A DNA stretch of 64,000 bases from Xiphydria camelus (GCA_963678675.1 OY783191.1:23807368-23871367), one strand, 5' to 3'. Positions 34,448 to 46,757 are shown, counted from the first letter of the stretch. Made by a program: numbers and translations. Notes: generated by a model from the letters alone, not told the origin.

Positions 34448-35139
34448 CAGGGTGTTACTTAATGATAGTCCGTAATTGCAAGGGCACATTACTGAATCTA
34501 TTTCCAGTAGAAAAGTTCATACTAACATGTGTCCTAAAATGTCTGATTTTCAAGATACAGGACGTCAAAATTAAAAAAAATCGGTTTTTTAATAATATCT
34601 CAAAGATCCTTGCGCCGATTTTGTTGACATTTGGCACTGTTGTTTATTGTAATAAGACGCTAAGTTAATACTAACTAGAAGATAATTATGAGTTCCAGTG
34701 GCGTCCCGGGGACAGTCTCACGAATAATTTTTTTTTTTCCTCAAAAACGAAGTGAGGTACGAAGTAATGTCAAGAGACAAAAAAGTTGTACTTTTTTAGC
34801 TGCTTAATCTGAAAAAAATATAAAATTTTTTAAAAACTCAGTGGCGTACACTTTTTTTGTCAATATTATTCGTGAGATTGTCCCCCGGGACGCCACTGGA
34901 ACTCATAATTATCTTCTAGTTAGTGGTAACTTAGCGTCTTATTACAGTAAACAACAGTGCCAAATATCAACAAAATCGGCACGAGGATTGTTGAGATATT
35001 AATAAATTTTTTAAAACTTTGACGTCCTGTATCTTGAAAACCAGACATTTTAGGTCACATGTTAATATGAACTTTTCTACTGGAAATTGATTCAGTAATG
35101 TGCCCTTGCAATTACGGCCTATCATTAAGTAACACCCTG
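34448..35139. mobile_element. 692-bp mariner-type MITE (CAGGGTGTTACTTAATGAT), copy 1
   Basis: TA flanks both ends. The ends CAGGGTGTTACTTAATGATA and its complement extend into arms of more than 200 bp. The inside holds GTGGCGTCCCGGGGACAG and its mirror. Copy 2 is at 49,142-49,810. Apparent ORFs are palindrome shadows. Confidence 0.88.
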
Positions 35140-35149
35140 TATATACACT

Positions 35150-35400
35150 ATGCAAAAAAACAAGCTCGAAGTCGTGAGCAGACCGGGCAAGCTAAAAATG
35201 GCGCGTTTTGCCACGAGTAGACTCAAGTCGAACGATTTGGTAGTTCGACCGTAGTCGACTTAAAATTTCTTTGTTATTAGTCGAATCGCATGAAGTTGCA
35301 AGACGAGCTACTTCGTTCGATTCGACTAATAACAAAGAAATTTTAAGTCGACTATACGGTCGAACTACTAAGTGGTTCGACTTGAGTCGACTCGTGGCAA
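35150..35400. mobile_element. Foldback element next to the MITE, copy 1
   Basis: The arms read GAGTCGACTCAAGTCGAA-like sequence, TAGTTCGACCGTA and AAATTTCTTTGTTATTAGTC, and are mirrored on the other side. A matching copy lies at 49,815-50,060, also directly after the same MITE, so the pair was duplicated together. Confidence 0.75.
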
Positions 35401-35401
35401 C

Positions 35402-36360
35402 GCGCTTTAAGAGACTAAAAACTACTCGCTGCAGCTACTCGTTCTCGCGTCGTCGTCTGTCGTATTCTCGCCCCCGGCGTTGCCACCTCGGCTTCACGGA
35501 TGCCACGCTCCGCGTTGGACTTCCTGCCTTCTCGTCGTCCTCCGTCCCAGTCCCTTGCGTAAGCCAAAGCCGATCCAATGGCTTCGATGGCTGCCTTCTC
35601 TGAAGAAGGGGATTCCTTGCTGCTCCTTCGAGTTACGGCATCTGACAAAAAACATTACAAAATGATGTATTGCAATCATTACTTTGAAAGGTTTTTACTT
35701 CGTAAATATATTTCAAAAACAATAATTTACATGAAAAAATATTAATCACTCTCACCTATTATACACCGATGGAGCTTGAACTCTTTAAGGAGAAACTTGC
35801 TAGACTAAAATTTGTAATATATGGACGTGCGTCACTTTAAATGGATGAAAATATTCATCCTTCAACATCCTCCCAACCGTGGACTTGCTGATTCTAACCT
35901 CTGTTGCCACAGCTCGAATACTCGTTAGAGGGTTATTCCTTATTCTTTCTAGCACAGCATCGATATTTTGCTGCACCTGTATTCTTCTGGGACTTCCTAA
36001 AATAATTATAAAAACCCTATATAATTCAGCCCTGACAAATACAATCTTATCGCGCTATACCTTATCAAGGAGATCTTTCGACGTGATGATTCCGAAACGT
36101 TTTTATCGGGAAATATTTATATATTTCTAAAACATACGGTAGTGTTCACGAATATTGTAAAATATCGCAGGAATGTTACAGAAAAGTTACTTGCAAAAAC
36201 GTGCTTTGTGGGGTGTAAATGATGATATTTTGTAATTTCCATCGTTATACCAGAGGCGAAGAAGAGATGAAATAGAAATGAGGTACATGTACACTTCACG
36301 TTTGACAGGTCGGTATATAAATTGGAACTTGTGATCAAGAGACACGGTAGTGTCTCGCGG
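35402..36360 (-). pseudogene. Mariner-like HTH fragment in a duplicated segment, copy 1
   Basis: The segment matches 50,555-51,600 in the same orientation. On the minus strand a mariner-like HTH reading (PRRIQVQQNIDAVLE, then RNNP, ending at KDENFHPFKVT) can be followed through frame breaks between about 36,000 and 35,830. Upstream is a conserved untranslated or HTH lead-in (36,120-36,330). The part 35,415-35,648 gives an open reading of unknown meaning (MSDAVTRRSSKE) that is also present in the other copy but with frame differences. Confidence 0.5.
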
Positions 36361-36929
36361 CATGTTCACTCAAGTAGTTCGTCAGAACGACGCCGATAGC
36401 GCTGTCGCAGCGAGCGAGCACCCGTGTATCTTTACAGGAAAAATGTCTGCCCCCTTCACCCCTCAAATTTTACATCGAATTTTCTCAATAAATATACGGT
36501 TATAACAAAAACTGTGCTTAGTTACGCCGTATAAATCGACTATTCTCTATTGATAGAGACCAGAATAAATGTTATAAGTTAAATATTAACAGAGATTCGC
36601 CCTTAGCAACGCTAAGCCACGCCCCTGCCGCCTGAAAGTCGAGAATCCGATTTCTCGGGCAATATATATATGTCGAAATGTCACTCTAATTCCGCCTATC
36701 TTTAGCGATAGTCGGCCATGATCGGAAATGTCTACACAGATGCGGGTACACGCATACGCCATCAAATGTATGTGAGAGTGTGTGAGATAATATATTCCTT
36801 GAATGTTTGGTCATGGTTTTCAAAGTGAATAAAATATTTCCATTCGCGTAACGATTTCCTTCGCGTTTATTTCGATCCTCGGACGCGCTTGTTAGTAAAA
36901 AGTGATAATTCAGTGCAATCGGAGTAATG
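36361..36929. other. No gene recognised
   Basis: The stretch includes CTCGCGGCATGTTCAC, GACGCCGATAGCGCTGTCGC and an AT-rich part. No ORF or repeat partner was found in this window. Confidence 0.4.
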
Positions 36930-37260
36930 AATCTCAATAGTGGTGAATGTGACAGACGCTCCGTATAGTTTAATAATCGTTTGTATTTTTTTCGTTTAAT
37001 CGTGATAATCAAAGGATGCAGTGGTATTTTTCTCTAGTTGCCTGTGCATCAAGAGCAGGAAAGGAGACGGTCTCAGAAGAATTCCCATCAGATAAGTTTA
37101 ATTGCCATCTGACAACTTTAACCTCACTTTCGATGGAAGGACAAATATCTTTGTGTTCATTCAATTTTTTGTGTTCAGCGTCATGCGAGCATGAGGTGAA
37201 TCGATGGATTAACAAATAAATTTGTTATTTCTTCTCCATCAAAGCCGTGGCAGAAGAATA
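36930..37260. repeat. Repeat shared, inverted, with 51,690-52,015
   Basis: The markers GTGAATGTGACAGACGCTCC, CTCTAGTTGCCTGTGCATC, GGAAAGGAGACGG and ATGCGAGCATGA recur in reverse complement near 51,720-52,010. A 50-bp piece is also found inside the MITE at 32,381. An open reading on either strand is short and its identity is unknown. Confidence 0.65.
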
Positions 37261-37559
37261 GCAGATGCAATTGAATTGGATCACAATAATCAAGTAATTA
37301 TTTTAACATTAGTTTTTCTCTATTCATATATTTCCTCCTTCGTACTATATTTTAAATAGTGAAATGCTGGATATAATTTTGTTATTTATAATCTGTTACA
37401 GAAATAAACGTGCTGCTATTCAATTCCACACAGAAGGACTCCAAATCATGTGCGAACCCGAGGGGGTTTCTTTCGAACGAGGGATCGTCCACTTGTTGTT
37501 CCAAGAACCAGCTGCATTGATTCATTCCGCGAGTTAGATTTGCTGCCTCGAGTGCATGG

Positions 37560-38040
37560 ACATGCGTCCATCCTTCAATATCCTCCCTGCCAGGGTCTTG
37601 CTGATTCTAACCTCTGTTGCCACAGCCCAAATGCTCGTCGAAGGTTATTCATTATTCTTTCTATCACAGCATCGATATTTTGCTGCACCAGTATCCTTCT
37701 GGGACTTCCTAAAATAATTATAAAAACCCCATATAATTCAGCCCGAGCAAGTACAATCTTATCAAGCTGTACCTTATCGAGAAGATCTTTCGACATAATG
37801 ATTCCGAAACGTTTTTATCGAGAAATATAAATTTCTAATATATACGGTAGTGTTCACGAATATTGTAAAATATTGCAGGAATGTTACAGAAAAGTTACTT
37901 GCAAAAACGTGCTTCTTGAGGTGTAAATGATGATATTTTATAATTTCCATCTTTACATTCGAGGCGAAGAAGAGATGAAATAGAAGTGAGGTACATGTAC
38001 ACTTCACGTTTGACAGATCGGTATATACATTGAAACTTGT
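37560..38040 (-). pseudogene. Mariner-like transposase N-terminal fragment, copy 2
   Basis: From 37,796 the minus strand reads MSKDLLDKVQLDKIV ... SPRRILVQQNIDAVIERI before it degenerates. It matches the fuller copy at 38,321-38,623. The 5' part (37,830-38,040) is shared by all copies. It is a relic without catalytic domain. Confidence 0.65.
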
Positions 38041-38214
38041 GATAGTATAATACGAAAGAGGAGATATATCATTTTTAATAATTCTGTCGTTATTATCTAT
38101 AGAAAGGTTAACTCAGATTAATATAGTTTCTTAATTTCTATGTGTAGAGTAAGTTCGGTATATTTTAAATAGTAAAATGCTGGATATAATTGTGTTATTT
38201 ATAATTTGTTACAG

Positions 38215-38820
38215 AAATAATGCTGCTCAATTCTACCCAGGACTCCAAATCGAATGCGAACCCGAGGGGGTTTCTTTCGAACGAGGGATCATCCGCTTGT
38301 TGTTCCAAGAACGAGTTAGATTAGTTCGTTCGGCGAGCTGGATCTGCTGCCTCGAGTGCATGGACGTGCGTCACTTTGAATGGATGAAAATTTTCATCTT
38401 TCAATATCCTCCCAACCGTAGACTTGCTGATTCTAACCTCTGTTGCCATAGCCCGAATATTCGTTCGAGGGTTATTCCTTATTCTTTCTAGCACAGCATC
38501 GATATTTTGCTGCACCTGTATTCTTCTGGGAGTTCCTAAAATAATTATAAAAACCCTATATAATTCAGCCCTGACAAATACAATCTTATCGAGCTGTACC
38601 TTATCGAGACGATCTTTCGACATAATGATTCCGAAACGTTTTTATCGAGAAATATATATTTCTAACATATACGGTAGTGTTCACGAATATTGTAAAATAT
38701 CGCAGGAATGTTACAGAAAAGTTCCTTGCAAAAACGTGCTTTGTGGGGTGTAAATGATGATATTATTTCCATCGTTACACCAGAAGCGAAGAAGATTTGA
38801 AATAAAAGTGAGGTATACAG
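38215..38820 (-). pseudogene. Mariner-like transposase HTH fragment, copy 3 (best preserved)
   Basis: The reading from 38,623 contains TPRRIQVQQNIDAVLERI and IRAMATEVRISKSTVGRIL, then KDENFHPFKVTHVHALEAAD. This is the second helix-turn-helix of the Tc1/mariner type that binds the inverted ends. After ADPARRTN the frame shifts, and EQQADDPSFERN can be read in the next frame down to about 38,260. The DDE catalytic part is absent. The other copies are at 36.0, 37.7 and 51.2 kb. Confidence 0.75.
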
Positions 38821-39387
38821 GGTGTTCGGAAAAAACACCGACACAGAAATAGGGGTGATAGGTTACGTCATTACAAGTATTTTGATATAAGGGACCTATA
38901 CCCGCAAGCGCCCCCTTCTGGAGATATCAACTTTTCAAGTTTATAACGACAGAGGTTGATCAAAGTAGAATAATAAGAAACGTATCAAGATGGTAACGAA
39001 TATTTAATTTTACGAGATACACAAAAACAATGTACTACAGCAAATGCTCAAAATGACGGCCACCCATGTCCATGCAACATCGGAAACGATTCTGGATAGA
39101 TGTGCCACTGCCCAAACTGCTTGCGGAAAGGATAACCGCTTGGCTCAAGTCCTTGTACTTTTCGAAGATGATGCGGATACAAGGAGTTTTCATTTGTTTT
39201 TCAATTGTACAGGTAGACAAGAAACTCAATATTATTCTACTTTGATTAACCTCGGTCGTTATAAACTTGAAAAGTTGATATCTCCAGAAGGGGGCGCTTG
39301 CGGGTATAGGTCCCTTATATCAAAATACTTGTAATGACGTAACCTACCACCCCTATATCTGTGTCGGTGTTTTTTCCGAACACCATG
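38818..39387. mobile_element. 570-bp mariner-type MITE with transposase C-terminal remnant
   Basis: TA flanks both ends. The ends CAGGGTGTTCGGAAAAAACA and TTTTTTCCGAACACCATG are inverted, and the arms run about 160 bp, including GAGATATCAACTTTTCAAG and its mirror. The unpaired middle (39,035-39,229, minus) reads NRFRCCMDMGGRHFEHLL then stop. That resembles the C-terminal end of mariner-type transposases, so this is probably an internal deletion derivative. Confidence 0.8.
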
Positions 39388-39425
39388 TATATACACTTCA
39401 CGCGTTTGACAGGTCTGTATATAAA

Positions 39426-39955
39426 CCCGTGTGGAAATGTTCATTGGGCCCCAATTGGGGCCCAATTGGGCTGCCCAATTACTAGTTGGGCGCCAATTGG
39501 GCAGCCCAATCAGTGCCCAATTGGGCTTTCGTTGGGCTTGTAACGCTCCGCCCAACCTATGCCCAATTTGGGCCGCCCAATTGGGCCCCAATTGGGCAAC
39601 CCTATTTATGCCCAATCAACCTGAAATGTTACTTTTAATAAATAATAAGATTAATAATGAATAATAAGATTAATAATAATTAATAAGATTTTATATTTTC
39701 TCATAAAATGTACAAAAGTAAAATATAAACGTATTCAAGCGGAACAATGATTGATGCAAATCACACGCGTGAGTTTCCTTAGTTTTTCATAAGTACAATT
39801 TAAGAATTTTCTATTTTCATATTTTATAGATTTATATGCAAGGGGGATTAGGGTGCGATTAATAATGTAAAAGGCCAAGGCCATACAGTAAGAAATAATA
39901 ATAATATAAACGCGTATTCTTCAGTTTTTAGGGCTCTATCATACACTATATATAC
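39426..39955. repeat. Dispersed repeat, copy 2, with CCCAATTGGG block
   Basis: Nearly full-length copy of 22,818-23,345 in the same orientation. Its last 250 bp (39,706-39,955) are duplicated at 48,862-49,111, on the other side of the R2-type retrotransposon. Confidence 0.88.
39706..39955. repeat. 250-bp target-site duplication, left copy
   Basis: Sequence from AAATGTACAAAAGTAAAATA to CACTATATATAC matches 48,862-49,111, with about one visible mismatch (GATGC against GATAC). The more distant family member at 23,095-23,345 differs at many more places, which argues that the two flanks were made by one insertion rather than being old family copies. Confidence 0.8.
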
Positions 39956-39996
39956 GCCATTTATTGAAACATTAAAATGTACAATAAAGATGTGTT

Positions 39997-40025
39997 CCCC
40001 CGGAGGAACAATGCTCCTCCGGGGG
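39997..40025. other. Perfect 11-bp hairpin near the retrotransposon 3' end
   Basis: CCCCCGGAGGA (39997-40007) and TCCTCCGGGGG (40015-40025) pair around a 7-nt loop, about 40 bp from the 3' terminus. Structured 3' UTRs are used by R2-type reverse transcriptase to select template RNA; a role here is inferred. The 3' UTR also holds an AAT/TAA microsatellite at about 40,550-40,595. Confidence 0.7.
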
Positions 40026-40553
40026 TAATATAAATGGCGCAGGCGCCACATAAAACAATACAAATACAAAATGAAATATAAATACAAATGCAAATATAAG
40101 GGGGGCGGCTAATTACCCACCCCCCACTAGTGGGGGCCCGTCGTTATAGAAGATTGATTTATTGGTGCTGACGGGGCCTTACATTGTTATATCAATAATC
40201 CCCCGCCGCTTCTTGCAGCAGACAGGGAATGTGACGCCATATCTGCGGACAAACACAGGACGACACCAATAGAAACCCAGCGGCACCCCGTGACCAGCCA
40301 TCCCCCGATCCATCTTTCAATGGACCGAGGACGGCCGGCCCAGGGGTACCAGCTCCACCGCACAGCGAAGACAAATAGGACAACACGGGGATAACACAAG
40401 ACGACACACAGTACGGTGGGCAACACATATCTTAATTATTAAATTAAATAGGTAAGTATTAAAGCAATGGTAAGTTAAATTAACTAAGTAGATTCATAGC
40501 AATAATAATAATAAATAAATAAGTAAGTTCATAACAATAACAATAACAACAAC

Positions 40554-40594
<41 letters not shown>

Positions 40595-40957
40595 CATAGT
40601 ATGGTCCGTAGCGGCGAAAGCCGGGTATGTATAGTAGCGTAAATAGTTATATGACCAAATAGATAATTTAACTTACAATAGTAAAGATGATCAACGAGGT
40701 AGGATGGGTGGCCCAATCATATAAAATATAAGATAAATAATAATAAACGGTGAGTAAATAGCACATAGGTTAATAGTGATTACAATTGTATTTTAGGTAC
40801 CCGGCGTGACAGGTAATGGCTATGAATGACGTGACTTGAATGGATGGGTGATAGTGTATACAATAGGCGAGAAGATGATATGAAGATGAGGAAGAAAAGC
40901 CGGTACCTAGTATCGCGATAGCCACCTCATCCGCTGACCAAGGCAGGAGGGTAAATA

Positions 40958-41911
40958 TTACTCATTATTTTCGGGCTCAAGCGGTGCATACTGCCTAGCG
41001 CCGGTCAAGTGCTCCACGTAAATATCGCGGGACCATCGGATCGTGTCCGAGACGATGAGTCGGCGCATCATCTACGCATACCACGAAGATATTCGTAGCC
41101 ACCTCAGCACCTTCTCATTGCCCCAGTACCACAGCCCAAGGGCCCCCACGATAAAGGCGTCGACCACAACTCGGTACCCTTGCGCCTGCAGCTGGTCCGC
41201 CAGAGGCGCTGCCACAGGGCGGTTCGTGGTCACGACACCAGGCAGTTGCTGTGCGTTAACGATCCGATCGACAATCGCATCATGCCGACGCTGGATTGCG
41301 TTGGAGTGAGGAGTGCAATGTCCGAGCACATGGGGTAGTGTCTCGAGGGCGCTCCCGCACCGCCGGGATCGTTTATCGTTCGCCTCCCAAGGCCTAGCTC
41401 CGTTCAGAGGCAAGACATTGAGACGCGCTCGATGAATGAAGCGCCAGTCGGCAAATCGCGTAAAGCCGCCAGTCCGGAGGAAGTGGTTAGACCACTTCGC
41501 CCGTCCCGACACCTCGTGGACCTTACCCTGGTCCCGCTTCGCCAGCAAGGTTCCGCGGTAGTACTCGACCAGTGCAACCCTCATCCGGTGCACTATCTGC
41601 GAGCGTGCGGCTGGTGATACGATGGTCGATCGGTCACGAGTCGCTCGCAATACGATCGCCAGCTCCTCTCGTTCGTCAGACCACGTCCAATGCACGCCGA
41701 GCTTCGTTGCCTGCCTCCGGGCGGCGTCACGTGCCGAGGTCCAGAGGGACTTAACGTCCCCCCCGTGCCTGGCGAAATCCCCCTCCAGCGAACCGGAAAG
41801 GTATTCCGCCACGTCATTCATGCACGGCTCTCGGCCGAGCCGCTTCCTGACCGCCGCCCTCAACCCGCTACTCGCGATTGTTCTCACCACCTCATCCTCC
41901 GCCGTCAGCAT
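40958..41911 (-). pseudogene. R2-type ORF, CCHC motif and endonuclease C-terminus
   Basis: The reading includes WRFIHRARLNVLPLNGARPW and then the R2-type knuckle RRCGSALETLPHVLGHC with TPHSNAIQRRHDAI. Next come VVVDAFIVGALG and WYWGNEKVL, then the conserved tail MRRLIVSDTIRWSRDIY with VEHLTGARQYAPL. This part binds and cleaves target DNA in R2 elements. An in-frame TAG after SSWYA (41,072) interrupts it, and the tail runs on in the same frame to the stop at 40,958. The usual PD-D-type acidic residues upstream are not obvious. The frame is shifted from the RT part at the C run near 41,971-41,981. Confidence 0.8.
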
Positions 41912-41952
41912 TCTGAAGGCGTGTGCGATGGTGAGCGCATCCGCGAGATCCG

Positions 41953-43783
41953 CTAGCGGAAGTAGCCCTCCCCCCCCCCCATAGATGGAGGTAGGAAGAC
42001 CACTTCCGCGCTCGCGCGCTGAGGGAGATGGAACCAGCCTTTGGCCAGTTTTTTTAGTTGGCGGTCGACTTCACCGAGTGGCCCCTTCTCCATCCTCATT
42101 CCCCTTAGACCGAAGTCCATACGCGGTAGCACAAACTTGGCTACCGCGTCGAACTTCTGCCAAGGGGCGAGCAACGAGGCATCGATCGCCTTGAGGCACT
42201 CAACGATGTCAACGAGCGCCTTTATTGGGGTCTGGCTCACGTTGGCACCGGCGGGCGTACCCAAATGGGGGTACTCGTCGCGGTCCGATAACGCGCGAAC
42301 GGGCTCTCCTTGGAGAGGGAACACAGTCGGCAGCACCCGACGCCCTCTTCTGCAGTTCATATGCAGAGTGGCACATTTGGCCGGGTTAAAGTGCAGGCCA
42401 ATCCGCTGTGCTGCCCTCTCCGCTGCGGACAGGAGGAGTCGCATCCCGGCGGGGTCGCTGGCAATCAGCGCAAGGTCGTCCGCGTACGCCAGTGTTCAAT
42501 CTCGTCCCGCGTAAATCGTACCCTGCATCCGTGGACGCAAGTGCACGAAGTACGGGCTCGAGATCGAGGTTGAACACTATGGGGCTCAACGGGCAACCTT
42601 GTTTTACACCCGACCGGATGCTCACCTCCGGTGTGAAACCATCCGCAGTTCTCACTCTCGTAGTGGCCCCTCGGTACATACTCGCCACCAAACGGCGGAG
42701 AGATGCAGGCACCTGGGCTCCTTCCAGCGCGGCTGCGATAGAGACGTGGGGGACCGAACCGAAAGCATTTCGGAGGTCCAACCACGCCACCACCACCTCC
42801 TTTCCAGTCCGACGTGCGTCCTGAATGGCCTCTTGAAGCACGAAGGAGTGCTCGTAGCATCCCTCGTACTTCAGGAAGCCCTTCTGTGAAGGACTGATGC
42901 GGCCGTTGCGCGTCGCCCACTCGGTGAGACGATCGGCCACGACGGCGGCGAACAGATTGGCGAGAACCGAACCCATCGCGAGTGGACGCCAATTACTCAG
43001 ATCGTCCTGATCCCCTTTCTTGTGCACCAAGACGGTGTTGGAAGTCTTCCAACCCTCAGGGATCGCTTCCAGCCTGCAGCAGGCGTTGTACACCGCAGTC
43101 AGGACACACGCACCGGGGTCAACCCTCCGCAAGTCGCGATAGGTAAGACCGTCGGGTCCAGGCCCGGTATTAGCCGCGTTCTTGAGCCGGCGGAGTACCT
43201 CCAGCTGACTGAAGGGTGACACCAGCGCGTCGTTATCGTCCTGCAACAGGGGCTCAGTCGGCCAGCCCCCGACAAGACCTTCTGGGTCCTCACGCCGGCG
43301 ATACACTTCCTCGAAGTGATGAAGAACCCTATCGCGTGGCACAACACACTGAACGGTAGGGCCCTGCATCACCTCGCGAAATGCACGCCGGGGGTCTTGC
43401 CTATATAAACGCTGGATGTGAGTCGCACGACTCACGCGATCCATGGGGGGATGAAGCGGGGGATCAGGCTGATCCGAGTGATCAGCTTCTCGCTCCGGGT
43501 TCGTGTCCTCGGCTGCTCGTCTCCGGCGCGGCCGACCGCCCCCACGTCGGGGAGCATTTCGCGCACCGGAGACGCCGGGTCCAGCAGGAGTCACAGCCTG
43601 GAAACACGTGGCAAGTCGCCTCGCCAGCGCTTCCAACTCGTCTATTGACGAGACAGCCTCAGCCGCTTCGATGAGCTCGACGCACTCAGTCTCGCTGAAA
43701 GGAGGCTGAGGCGCAGAGCCATCTGGCAGCGTTGGCTGGGCGTTGACCCTACCAGGCCCGACACCTCCGGTGCCGCGCTGCAC
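41953..43783 (-). pseudogene. R2-type ORF, reverse transcriptase
   Basis: Frame from 43,783: RVSRATHIQRLYRQDPRRAF, NTGPGPDGLTYRDLRRVD, NTVLVHKKGDQDDLSNWRPL, GRISPSQKGFLKYEGCYEH, VVVAWLDLRNAFGSVPH and GVKQGCPLSPIVFNLDLEP. These are R2-clade RT motifs. A frameshift near 42,490-42,530 then moves the catalytic AYADDLALIAS into the frame ending at 41,953 (RIGLHFNPAKCATLHMN, LGTPAG, DFGLRGMRM). RT motifs are otherwise complete, so inactivation looks recent. Confidence 0.9.
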
Positions 43784-43998
43784 GCCCAGTCCTCCCGCAC
43801 CAATACGGGCCGGATCTGGCCGCCTTCGGGAGGCCGAGGCACCCTGTCGAGGAGGTGGGGGAACTAAAGGGGGAGCCCGCCCGGGCGCCCGGGGACCATC
43901 GACGAATCCACCACCGTGATCGCGTTATGAGGGACTTACCGGACGCTGAAACGGTGCAGTCCGGTCGCGGCGCGAAGAGTTGAATCCGCGATGCCCTC

Positions 43999-46067
43999 CT
44001 ACCTCAGTCCTTCCTCGGGTGTCGCGCGGTGGCGCATCCGGTCGGCGCTCCAGACCTGCTGGGGCCCATGTTGACGCCGCGATGGTCGGCGTCGTCTGCG
44101 TCGCAGTCGTTGCCATCCTCGTCGTCGTCGTGGCAGCTGCTGATTTGTTGCTGCTGCCGCTGCTGCTGCTGGTGGTGTTGCTGCTGCAGTTATCCGGGGT
44201 GAGTCCTCGATGCGACCCTCTGGTGTTGATCGGGCCGCTGGTGGTGGGGGCGGTGGCCTCGCAGCCGCCTCCGCCCGGACTCTCCTCCGGATCTCCTCTT
44301 CCTCGTCGTCCGGAACCTCCCGACTTCCCGCGTGGTACTCGACGACCCCTGCGAGATACTCACGGGTCGCCGAGTATCTTCTTCTTACCGCCTCCAGTTC
44401 TGGCGTGTGCGGTAAGACCTCCACCTCCGGGGGAGTAGGTGTAAGAGGAAAAGAGGTGTTCCGCCAGAACACCTCGTCGTCGCTCGATGACGACGACGAC
44501 GATCCGCTAGATAGTATTACGGATCGCCTGGGACGACCAGATCTTAAGACCCTTGGTCATCCCGCGACGGAGAGGGTGACAGCTCCGTCGCTGAGGCGTC
44601 TGGCGGGGATCTCTCTCACCTCCTCTTCCTCGCTCCCGGCACCCGCATCTGATGTTCCGGCGGGCGCCACTTCCGGTATCTCTTCCTCTTCCTCCACGAT
44701 CACGTCCTCCATCCTTGGTGGTGTTCTGGGGGGACTTATCCTCCCTGGATGGACGGCCGTTGAGCAAATCGGCCCGCCACATACCGAGGTGGTGATGGTA
44801 GTGGCGGTGATCGTGGTGACCGGGCTGGAGGTGGGAATTATTACATCACTAGGCGGGGTCGTCGGAGGGTCCGGAATCCTTTCGAGGACGATGAAGGGCT
44901 GCCTTCCCTGTAGCAGCTGTAGCCGTTGGCGGATCTCCTGCCGCTGCTGCTTCAGGGTTGGCGCTGTCGTTGTTACCGGCGCTGTTGCTCCCTCGCTGGC
45001 GACGGGGGCGACGACGGGCGTGGGGAGAGTTGCGACGACGTCCGCGAAAGTCGTCCCAGCGGTGACCGGTGGTGATCGCCGGAACTGCTGCCGCGGGCGC
45101 TCTGGAGACCGATCCTCGGTGGCCACTCTTGTTCTCCTTGCCTTGCTCCTCGTGACTCTTGGGGACACAGGCGGGGCGCTGGTCGCACGTCCTCGCCTGG
45201 TCGTCACTCCTCGCGTGGTGGTGGTCTGCGAGGGACGGGTGGAAGTCGGCGCAGAGGTGGTCGTTGCACCGCTTCCACTCCGTCGAGGAGGTGGAGTCGG
45301 TCCCCGGCCGAAGGATGTTGATGGACCGGGGCGGGGGGAACTAGATGTCCGCGTTCCCCCGAGCGCGCTCCTCATAGTATCGGCTCCTCGGATGTTTGGC
45401 CTCTGGGTCGACGCTCTTAAAGGACCCCCGCTCGAAGATGTGCATGGCGAGGGTCGAAGGGGAACGGTGACTCCCGTCACCCCGGCAGTCCGCACAAGGT
45501 GTTGGGTGGCTGGAACCTGCCCCGTCGGCCCAAAGGTCAACGTCATTTGTGTCGCTGATCCTCCCGTCCTCCTCGTGGTAGAGATGGAGGCTGCCACGGT
45601 GGTGGTCGTCGTGGCCGAGGTCGTCGATGGTGGTGTCCTCGTTGCACCCGTCGCCGTCGCCGTCGCACTTATCGCCGCTCTTAAAGTCCTTACACCCGCG
45701 CTACGTGCAGTAGTCGCGGGTCGAGAGCCGCGGGGGCGGAGGTATTAGTGCCAGATGTGCTGGCTGTCGATTGGGTGGGAGCTGTCGAATGGGGATGCGA
45801 TTGCTCGAAGTGCGCCTTAACGTCTTTAAGGGCATACCTGCCCTTTCCGACGAAGGAACACTGCGAGCACGCATACTGGATAAATAGCCCCGCATGAGCC
45901 GGCTCATTATTCCTGGCCATAAGGGCCAGGTGATTTGACAGCTCCGCATTCCCTTTGAAACACCCCTTGGAGCGAATCATGCTCGTTCCGCCAAAGCAGA
46001 CCGGGCATCGAAATTCCTCCGGAAGAGGAACCTCGATCCTCAGAGGAACGCGTGGTGGTGTCGCCAT
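43999..46067 (-). pseudogene. R2-type ORF, N-terminal zinc fingers and low-complexity linker
   Basis: The start at 46,067 (MATPPRVPLRIEVPLPEEF) leads into a Cys/His region, CPVCFGGTSMIRSKGC ... ELSNHLALM and CSQCSFVGKGRYAL ... HFEQSH. The second of these fits a C2H2 finger. N-terminal fingers bind target DNA in R2-clade proteins. After 45,690 the reading changes frame into a very long Ser/Thr/Pro/Arg-rich stretch (45,597-44,557), then an Ala/Pro/Arg-rich part (44,472-43,999). The open minus- and plus-strand readings here are long because of GC and codon bias. The linker is unusually long for R2. Confidence 0.7.
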
Positions 46068-46420
46068 CTCGCAGTGGTCAGAGTAATCGGGAACTTAACC
46101 GACGGTTAAGTTAAACTAACTAGGAGAGGGTACTCTAGGGGATTCGCCAGACGGCGTGACGGTTTCCCGCCACACCCCAACTAACTCCTCGCACTAGAGG
46201 GGATAAGGAAGACGGCGGCAACTGACGCGCGGGAGTCACTCCTAGGAGCGGCTCGCACGATGATAGCTGTCACCACCCGGGCTTTAAGGTTAGGGACACC
46301 GATGGGCACTTAGCCGCGGGGATCGCTCCCAAGAGCGACGCGCGCAGCAGAGCGCCTGTCACCGGGGGAGGTCAGAAGGGAAATGTCAGGTAGGGTTAGG
46401 TCGCCTTGCAGCAACCGACA
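46068..46420. other. R2-type element 5' leader, part 1
   Basis: GC-rich sequence between the ORF start and the Transib insertion. I see no ORF. The rest of the leader is at 48,616-48,861, on the other side of the Transib. Confidence 0.6.
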
Positions 46421-46757
46421 CACAGTGGTCAATTTCCGTGATGTAGGTGGAAAAAATGTACGAAAATAAATTTTACAAATCTCGAAAATAGTTATGTATG
46501 TAGTTAGCTAAATAACTGTAGCATAATATGCTATAGAAGTTGCAGGTCTAAACACGCTATGCTCGATACGGCGCACAACCAAAGATGTAGCATTAGGTTG
46601 ACGTACTTAGTCTACCGTGATTAATTATATCGATATCGTTGGTACGGTTTGTCGTGATACATTATTGTGTTTTGGTATTGTTAGGTTGTGTTTTTATCTA
46701 CGTTAAAACATACATTCGGTAAGTAAAATATGCGGGACACTTCTAAATTATTTAATT

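Noticed and set aside
44210..45748. 512-codon plus-strand ORF with many Val, Ser and Gly
   Set aside because: It lies opposite the Ser/Thr/Pro/Arg-rich linker of the R2-type element. High GC and codon bias create the open antisense frame.
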